Below, piece after piece: positions 59,327 to 64,000 of a stretch of 64,000 nucleotides of DNA. The DNA is from Alphaproteobacteria bacterium (GTDB lineage: Bacteria; Pseudomonadota; Alphaproteobacteria; Bin65): NCBI GenBank assembly GCA_022819985.1, contig JAJEGH010000030.1, positions 54,020 through 118,019 of the forward strand. Direction: 5' to 3'. How positions within the stretch are numbered: the stretch's first letter is position 1; every line of letters begins with the position of its first letter. The translations under genes were made by a program, and so were the position numbers. The notes under the pieces are model-generated. The model saw nothing but the letters and a program-made list of their open reading frames with translations. It made no database searches and had not been told where the DNA came from.

Positions 59327-60412
59327 TCAGCGTGTCGAAGGGGGTGTGGCGTAGGCCGGTGCTTCGGCGTGGCCGGGGAAGCCGCCGCGCACGGCGCCGG
59401 GCCGGCGGTCCCGGTAGATTTCCGACCAGCCTTCCGGCAGCGGGCGGCTGTTCGGCACCGAGAGCCACAGGCGCAACAGGTGGCGCTTGCGCTCCGGCTC
59501 GGGATGATCTTCGAATTCGGTGCGCGCGTGGTAGGTGGTGTGGCTGTTGAGAAACGCCATGTCGCCCGGCTCCAGCATCATGTCGAGGCAGAAGGCCGGA
59601 TCGCCGGCCAGCCGGTCGATGGCCTGCAAGGCTTCGCGCTGAATGTCGGTGAGCGGCGGCGCGCCGTGATGCTTTCGGGCCGAGAGGATGTGGGTGCGGA
59701 TGTAGCGGCTGGCGAAACGGCCCTGCGCGACGCCGTAGATCGGCTGGCCGTACCAGGCCGCTTCGCCGGCGCGTTCCTGGCCCTGCCGGCTCCAGATATA
59801 CGGTCGATACAGGACCTCCAGGAATTCCGGATTCCGCCGGGCGATCTCGTTGTGGATCGCCACGGAGCTGACGAAGCGGCTGAGGCCGCCGGCCCTCGCG
59901 GTCCTGAGGAAAAACAGGGCGCTGACATCCGCCGAATCGGTGTGAAACTCCAGTTCGGCGCTGCTGGTATAGCCCCTGCCTTCGCGGCCCGAGACGTCGG
60001 TGCCGATGTCCCGCACGTCGCCCAGCATGTCGCCGCGCTTGCTCTGGGACACAGCGGTGCCGACATGCCGGCCGATGCCCCAGTAGAGCCGGCGCAGATC
60101 GTCGACGCTGCGATCCGCCACCGGAAAGCCGCGGAACAGGAAGATGCCGCAGCCGGTTTCCAGCACATCGCGCGCGTGCAGCAGCCGTTGCGCGAAGGTC
60201 GGCAGCGGCAAGTCGGCGGCGGTCATGTCGGCGAAGGGCCGGTTGCGGGCCAGGGCGTGTTCCAGCCCGGCCGCAATCTCTGCCCGGTCGCCCGCCGTCA
60301 GCCGGCAAATCCAGTCGGTGCGCCGCGCCAGGTCCGGGCCGCGCCAGTCCGCCGGGCTGTCGATCGGTTCTGGTATCGGGCGGAGCATCGGGCGGGGCAT
60401 CGGGCGGGGCAT
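59327..60412 (-). CDS. TauD/TfdA-family Fe(II)/2-oxoglutarate dioxygenase
   Basis: This 361-residue oxygenase has the metal triad in AELEFHTDSADVSALFFLRTARAGG (H, D) and a distal H in LNSHTTYHARTEFED, followed by an Arg-rich RKRHLLRLWLSVP 2-oxoglutarate site. TauD-family enzymes hydroxylate sulfonates, sulfates or aryloxy acids, and TauD releases sulfite. I chose the ATG at 60412. A TTG at 60439 adds nine residues and overlaps the M20 stop. The N terminus contains MPRP repeats from a 12-base tandem repeat. Sulfite dehydrogenase genes lie just upstream. Confidence 0.87.
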   Translation of the reverse strand: MPRPMPRPMLRPIPEPIDSPADWRGPDLARRTDWICRLTAGDRAEIAAGLEHALARNRPFADMTAADLPLPTFAQRLLHARDVLETGCGIFLFRGFPVADRSVDDLRRLYWGIGRHVGTAVSQSKRGDMLGDVRDIGTDVSGREGRGYTSSAELEFHTDSADVSALFFLRTARAGGLSRFVSSVAIHNEIARRNPEFLEVLYRPYIWSRQGQERAGEAAWYGQPIYGVAQGRFASRYIRTHILSARKHHGAPPLTDIQREALQAIDRLAGDPAFCLDMMLEPGDMAFLNSHTTYHARTEFEDHPEPERKRHLLRLWLSVPNSRPLPEGWSEIYRDRRPGAVRGGFPGHAEAPAYATPPSTR

Positions 60413-60431
60413 CGGGTCCGCTTCCCTCGCT

Positions 60432-61763
60432 TCACTCAACCGTGCCGCAGACCTGCAGCGCCGTCAGGGCGAACACCTTGGCCAGCTTGACGAGGTCGTC
60501 GAGGGCGACCGGCCGCTGCACGCCCGCCGCGCCGCGCGGCCCGCCCGGATCGGCGACCGGCGGGCCGTAGCCGATGGCGGGTATCCCGGCCTCGTTGAAG
60601 GCGTTGCTGTCGCGCCACATGCTCATCTCGAGCGACGCCGTATAGTCGAGCTTGCCGCCGACCGCCGCTTCATGGGCCGCACGCAGCGCGTCGAGCAGCG
60701 GTTCGGCGCCCTCGGCGATATAGCCGCGCTTGAAATCGTAGGCGTCGACCTGCGCGTCGATGCCGGTTGCGGCGACCGCCTCGCACACCTGCCGGCGGAC
60801 CGCCGGCGCGTGGGCGCCCGGCATCAGCCGCACATCGAAGAAGATGTGGCACCAGTCCCGCTCCTCGGTCCAGGGCGGCCCGGCCGGGCGCATTTCCAGC
60901 ACCTGCGCCTTCGGCACCAGCGTGCCGCCGTGGAAGGTCTCCCGACCCTCGGTCTCGTAGCGGCGCGCCCAGTCTTCCAGCGCGAGGACGATCCGCGCCG
61001 CCCGCTCGAAGGGGTTCGGGCTGCCGGCCGGCCCGCCCCCCGTCGAAGGGGCGCCGCGGCGCAGGCCGGGCGTATAGGCCAGGCTGCCCGGCACGGCGAT
61101 GCGCAGGCGCAGATAGCCGGCCTGGGCGACCGTAACCCGGAAATCGGAGACTTCGCTAACCAGCGCATAGTCCGCCACTACGCCGTGCTCGACCAGCCAG
61201 CGGGCGCCATGCCCCTCGCGCACCTGGCTGCCGGCCGGGCCGACGCCGGACCATACCGCAATGTCGCCGGACGCCGCGGGCGGCGCCGAGGTTTCCTGGC
61301 CGCTCCCGGCGAGGAACAGGTCTTCCTTCAGCGTCAGGCCGGACCGGACGATGGCGCGCATGGCGATCATCTGGGCGGCGAGCTGCGCCTTGTCGTTGGC
61401 GAGGCCGCGGCCGAACAGCCGGCCGTCCTCGATCCAGGCGCCGCGCAGCCGCCGTTCGGCCGCCTCGCCGCCGGCCGGCCGGGCGCCCTGGGTGTCGATA
61501 TGGGCGTTGAGGATCAGCGAACGTCCGCCGCCGGCCCGGTCGCCGGCGCCGCGGATCAGGCCGATCGCGTTGACGCTCTCCGGCGCCATGAACTGGAGCC
61601 GGGCCTCGATGCCCGCCTCGCCCAGCCAGGCGACGACGGCCTCGCCGACCGGCCGCTCCTCGCCGGAATAGTCGGGCAGGTTGCCGAGGGTCAGGCACAG
61701 GTCGGCCAGCGCCTCCCGGTCGCCCTCGATGCCGTCCAGAACGGCCTGGAATTCCTGCTCCAC
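60432..61763 (-). CDS. M20-family metallo-peptidase/deacylase
   Basis: This 443-residue M20 amidohydrolase starts at GTG 61763. The metal and catalytic residues appear as NAHIDTQG (H.D), GRGLANDKAQLAAQM (D) and GSGQETSAPP (E). A dimerisation domain follows, and then the C-terminal His region. Family members remove acyl or amino-acid groups from N-substituted compounds. It lies 58 bases after the cytochrome gene and runs directly into the TauD gene, suggesting one transcript. The substrate is unknown. Confidence 0.87.
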   Translation of the reverse strand: MEQEFQAVLDGIEGDREALADLCLTLGNLPDYSGEERPVGEAVVAWLGEAGIEARLQFMAPESVNAIGLIRGAGDRAGGGRSLILNAHIDTQGARPAGGEAAERRLRGAWIEDGRLFGRGLANDKAQLAAQMIAMRAIVRSGLTLKEDLFLAGSGQETSAPPAASGDIAVWSGVGPAGSQVREGHGARWLVEHGVVADYALVSEVSDFRVTVAQAGYLRLRIAVPGSLAYTPGLRRGAPSTGGGPAGSPNPFERAARIVLALEDWARRYETEGRETFHGGTLVPKAQVLEMRPAGPPWTEERDWCHIFFDVRLMPGAHAPAVRRQVCEAVAATGIDAQVDAYDFKRGYIAEGAEPLLDALRAAHEAAVGGKLDYTASLEMSMWRDSNAFNEAGIPAIGYGPPVADPGGPRGAAGVQRPVALDDLVKLAKVFALTALQVCGTVE

Positions 61764-61821
61764 GGAAACCCGCCCGTAACGCCGTTGCCGGCGGGATAGT
61801 ATCGCGGTCGCCCGCCCCGGC

Positions 61822-62277
61822 CTAGCGCGTCATTTTCTGCGCCCGCCGGTCCCGGCCGTAGAAGCGGGCGAGATAGTCGAGGACCAGCTTTTCGTCCTCA
61901 GGCTCGAGTTCCGCCATCTCGTGCTCCTCGACCATGTAGACCAGGACCTCGCCCCAGTCTGCGCGGGTCAGGCCCTGCTGGGTGACCAGCCGGATCGAAT
62001 GGCAGGCGCTGCAATAGCTGAAGACCTCGTCCCGGCCCTCGCCCGGCGGCAGGCCTTCATATTCGTCCTCGTCTTCGTCGTCGTTTTCGTCGTCCTCGTC
62101 CTCCTCGTCATCCGTCCCGGCGGCGGGAGCGGCCGCGGCCTTGTCCGGCCCGGCCTTACCGGCGGGCGGGTCGGCCGCCAGGGCGACGCCCGCCATCGCC
62201 AACAGGACGGCAAGCGTCGCGGCCAGGATCGTCCGGGCCGCGGCGGCCAGGGCCGCGGCCCGCGGTGGCACTCCCAT
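61822..62277 (-). CDS. sorB: Small c-type cytochrome, sulfite dehydrogenase partner
   Basis: This 151-residue cytochrome has a signal peptide (LAAAARTILAATLAVLLAMAGVALA) and one haem-binding motif CSACH (YCSACHSIRL), with a likely Met ligand in the C-terminal EEHEMAEL region. The signal peptide is followed by an Ala/Gly-rich linker and then an extremely acidic stretch of about 20 Asp/Glu/Asn residues before the haem domain. It starts at ATG 62277, 5 bases after the SorA stop. SorB accepts electrons from the molybdenum subunit. The long acidic linker is unusual. Confidence 0.85.
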   Translation of the reverse strand: MGVPPRAAALAAAARTILAATLAVLLAMAGVALAADPPAGKAGPDKAAAAPAAGTDDEEDEDDENDDEDEDEYEGLPPGEGRDEVFSYCSACHSIRLVTQQGLTRADWGEVLVYMVEEHEMAELEPEDEKLVLDYLARFYGRDRRAQKMTR

Positions 62278-62282
62278 GGCGG

Positions 62283-63572
62283 TCAGGCGACCCGGACCGA
62301 GATGCGGTGCATCGAGTTGTTCAGGTAGCCCTTCGGGTTCCACGCGATGGCGAAGGGCTGGATGACGCCGCGGGAGTCGGTCGCCCGCGCCCAGACCTCG
62401 TAATAGCCCTTCTGCGGGAATTTCAGCGCCGCCTTCCAGTGCTGCCAGGCATAGGGGTTGGCCGGCCGGCCCAGCTCGGCCTGCTGCCAGGACGCGCCGA
62501 AATCCATCGACACGTCGACCCGCGCCACCTCGTCGTCGCCGGCCCAGGCGTGCCCGGCGACCTCCAGCTCGCGGCCGGAAATCGTCAGCCCGGTCTTGGG
62601 CGTCGTGATCAGCGATTTCACCGGCATGGCGTGGATAATCCCCATGGCGCTCTTCGGCACCTTCTCGCCGGGCGACACCGGATAGTCCGGCACCCGGTAG
62701 GCGCTGCCGGTCATCTTCGGCCCGTCATGCACCTTGTCGCGCAGCCAGATCCGCTTCAGCCACTTCTGCGAGCAGGAGCCCGGCCAGCCGGGGATCACGA
62801 AGCGCAGCGGCGCGCCGTTCATCGGATGCAGCGGCCCGCCGTTCATGCCGAAGGCGATCAGGTTGCTCGGGTTCATCGCCTTGTCGATCGGCACGCCGCG
62901 CGAGATCGGCAGCTTGCCCTCCTTGCCGGAGAGGTGCGTATCCGCGCCGACATGGGCGGTGTAGACGACGTTCGGCTGGACGCCGGCGGCCTTGAGCACG
63001 TCGGCCAGGCGCACGCCGGTCCAGTTCGAGCTGGCGACCGCGCCGACCGTCCACTGGTTGCCGCGCGCCGGCGGGTCGAAGAAGGCCCGGCCGTTGCCGC
63101 CGCATTCGATGGTGAGCTGCTGGGTCACGACCTCGAACTTCTTCTTCAGGTCGTCGATGCCGAGCGTCATCGGGCTGTTGACCAGGCCGTCGACGCGCAG
63201 CTTCCAGGTCGCCGGGTCCATGTCGTCCGGCACGATGCCGTTGTTGCGGATGAAGTGCCGGGCGGTCGGCGTGACCGCGTCGTTGAGCAGATGGGCCGGG
63301 GTCTCGGCGTTGACCGGCCGGTCGTTGAGCACCGTCAGCCCGTCCTTGCCCTCGATGGTCATTTTCTTGGCGGCGATCGCCTCGGGGATGAAGCCCGACG
63401 GCATGTTGCGGTGGAACGGGATCGCCGCGCCGATCAGGGCGCCCATGCCGGCGAGGCCGGCGCCTTTCAGGAACCCGCGGCGGTCCGGATGCGCCTCGCG
63501 CCCGAACACGATCCGGTCGGCCTTTTCCGGGTCTTCGGCATAGAGTTCGAAGAGGTCGGCTGTCTTGGACAT
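62283..63572 (-). CDS. sorA: Sulfite dehydrogenase molybdenum subunit (sulfite oxidase family)
   Basis: SorA oxidises sulfite to sulfate in the periplasm. The 429-residue product has a Tat signal (DRRGFLKGAGLAGMGALIGAA). The molybdopterin domain holds the Mo-ligand cysteine in TIECGGNGRAFFDPPARG. Substrate-site residues appear in PGWPGSCSQKWLKRIWL. The C-terminal dimerisation domain begins near GLTISGRELEVAGHAWAGDDEVARVDVS. I chose ATG 63572, with AGGAGG 8 bases upstream; an ATG at 63578 would be only 2 bases from it. It begins a unit with sorB, M20 and TauD genes. Confidence 0.92.
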   Translation of the reverse strand: MSKTADLFELYAEDPEKADRIVFGREAHPDRRGFLKGAGLAGMGALIGAAIPFHRNMPSGFIPEAIAAKKMTIEGKDGLTVLNDRPVNAETPAHLLNDAVTPTARHFIRNNGIVPDDMDPATWKLRVDGLVNSPMTLGIDDLKKKFEVVTQQLTIECGGNGRAFFDPPARGNQWTVGAVASSNWTGVRLADVLKAAGVQPNVVYTAHVGADTHLSGKEGKLPISRGVPIDKAMNPSNLIAFGMNGGPLHPMNGAPLRFVIPGWPGSCSQKWLKRIWLRDKVHDGPKMTGSAYRVPDYPVSPGEKVPKSAMGIIHAMPVKSLITTPKTGLTISGRELEVAGHAWAGDDEVARVDVSMDFGASWQQAELGRPANPYAWQHWKAALKFPQKGYYEVWARATDSRGVIQPFAIAWNPKGYLNNSMHRISVRVA

Positions 63573-63602
63573 ATTCATTTCCTCCTATATTAGACTAATT
63601 CC

Positions 63603-63632
63603 ACTATAACGGCCTCCGGCAGGGACCGTCAA
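63603..63632 (-). promoter_or_regulatory. Promoter of the sor operon
   Basis: On the minus strand a -35 TTGACG and a -10 TATAGT are 18 bases apart, about 30 bases before the ATG at 63572. An AGGAGG ribosome-binding site lies in between. Confidence 0.6.
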
Positions 63633-63739
63633 TCGGAACCGGCGGCCGGAAGCACCGGGCGGAAGCGCCGGGCGGAAGCGCCGGTCCCGGCCCGGCCGAA
63701 TCCGTGCCCCGGCGCCGTTCCCTCCCGCCGCACCCCCTG

Positions 63740-63803
63740 CCGTCATTTCGACCGGAGCGGGCGTCAGCCCGCGTAGCAGCCTGCCCTGAGCGAAGCCGAA
63801 GGG
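63740..63803 (+). repeat. Dispersed repeat pieces shared with 19009-19060 and 59149-59174
   Basis: The first 19 bases (63740-63758) equal the complement of part of 19009-19060. Bases 63778-63803 equal the complement of 59149-59174 with one mismatch. Between them lies the inverted repeat GCGGGC/GCCCGC. No gene is seen between 63573 and 63865 otherwise. Confidence 0.65.
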
Positions 63804-63865
63804 ACGGGGAAGGGGAGGCGCGGGCAAGGTTAGCGCTGCGATATGTCGGGAAATGTCACGATCCG

Positions 63866-64000
63866 TCAGGAATTGTCACGGTCCGTCACGGTCCGGTCCT
63901 CTCCGCGGCAGGGGCGCAGGAGCTCGAAGTCCCGGAGATGCTCTCCGGCGATCCGGATCTCCAGCAGCGGCCGGGTCCGGGCGTGGGTCTTCAGGAAGTC
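63866..64000 (-). CDS. Partial CDS at the right edge, unidentified
   Basis: A minus-strand frame is open from the window edge to a TGA at 63866-63868, giving a C-terminal 44 residues (FLKTHARTRPLLEIRIAGEH, then LRDFELLRPC, then a hydrophilic tail). Codon usage in the frame matches neighbouring genes and the preceding bases are repeat-like, so it is probably the end of a real gene. I do not recognise the family, and 44 residues are too few to name it. Confidence 0.4.
   Translation of the reverse strand, partial: DFLKTHARTRPLLEIRIAGEHLRDFELLRPCRGEDRTVTDRDNS

Noticed and set aside
60360..60420. Tandem repeat as regulatory element
   Set aside because: The 12-base units encode the MPRP repeats at the N terminus of the TauD-type protein and are explained by slippage in coding DNA.

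Overview
The window is GC-rich (roughly two thirds G+C), densely coded and has the gene style of an alphaproteobacterium, most likely Rhodospirillales-like. The evidence is the separate nuoA-B-C-D-E-F-G order with a long NuoE C-terminal extension, the chorismate mutase / hisC / tyrA block beside metA, and the abundance of CaiB-type CoA transferases, crotonases, TauD- and PhyH-type oxygenases and binding-protein-dependent importers. This lifestyle is typical of free-living or host-associated marine and soil heterotrophs. I see no rRNA, transposase, integrase or CRISPR array. The taxonomic guess is inference from content only.

Layout. 1-6976 (minus): respiratory complex I genes nuoA to nuoG, with nuoG cut by the window edge. 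7220-8748: tRNA-Asp, an antitoxin-like small gene, recO and tRNA-Met. 8962-13760: metA and, divergently, a chorismate mutase / hisC / tyrA block interrupted by a RelE/XRE toxin-antitoxin pair. 13891-16325: two small unknown genes, an arylsulfotransferase-like protein and vapBC. 16407-18550 (minus): a crotonase and a three-gene cobalt-type nitrile hydratase/thiocyanate hydrolase-like enzyme whose beta subunit is split in two. 18551-19473: a long non-coding stretch with a strong promoter, a dispersed repeat and a perfect TetR-type palindrome. 19474-25859: fatty acyl-CoA enzymes, a PhyH oxygenase, ChaC and two alpha/beta hydrolases. 25894-26795: a second RelE/HigA-type module with a gene remnant behind it.

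26885-31466 (minus): a complete SsuABC-like importer behind an AI-2E family exporter gene. 31736-36756 (minus): a polar amino-acid-type importer lacking its own ATPase, a GlpD-like flavin oxidase and a LysR regulator. 36971-39849 (plus): an orphan TRAP binding protein and a KamA-family radical SAM aminomutase. 39958-48701: an apparent amide uptake-and-hydrolysis operon (amide-type binding protein, LivH, fused LivM-LivG, LivF, amidase, cysteine hydrolase, and an AmiC-like protein without signal peptide) facing a MarR regulator. 48944-53144: a STAS protein, an orphan LivK, an MFS carrier and a GntR regulator. 53225-59127: a TonB-dependent receptor, a CaiB CoA transferase, a GNAT and a PEP mutase/isocitrate lyase-family enzyme. 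59327-63572 (minus): sulfite dehydrogenase SorAB followed by an M20 amidohydrolase and a TauD-family dioxygenase. An unidentified partial gene enters at the right edge.

Together the accessory genes describe a cell that scavenges nitrogen- and sulfur-bearing organics (amides, nitriles or thiocyanate, amino acids, perhaps sulfonates) through many dedicated importers. It carries at least three toxin-antitoxin pairs, several with operator-like palindromes and promoters that place the start codon at or next to the predicted transcript 5' end. The strongest candidates for new biology are the amide operon (with its fused permease-ATPase and cytosolic binding-protein paralogue), the three-gene split-beta nitrile hydratase, and the SorAB/M20/TauD set.
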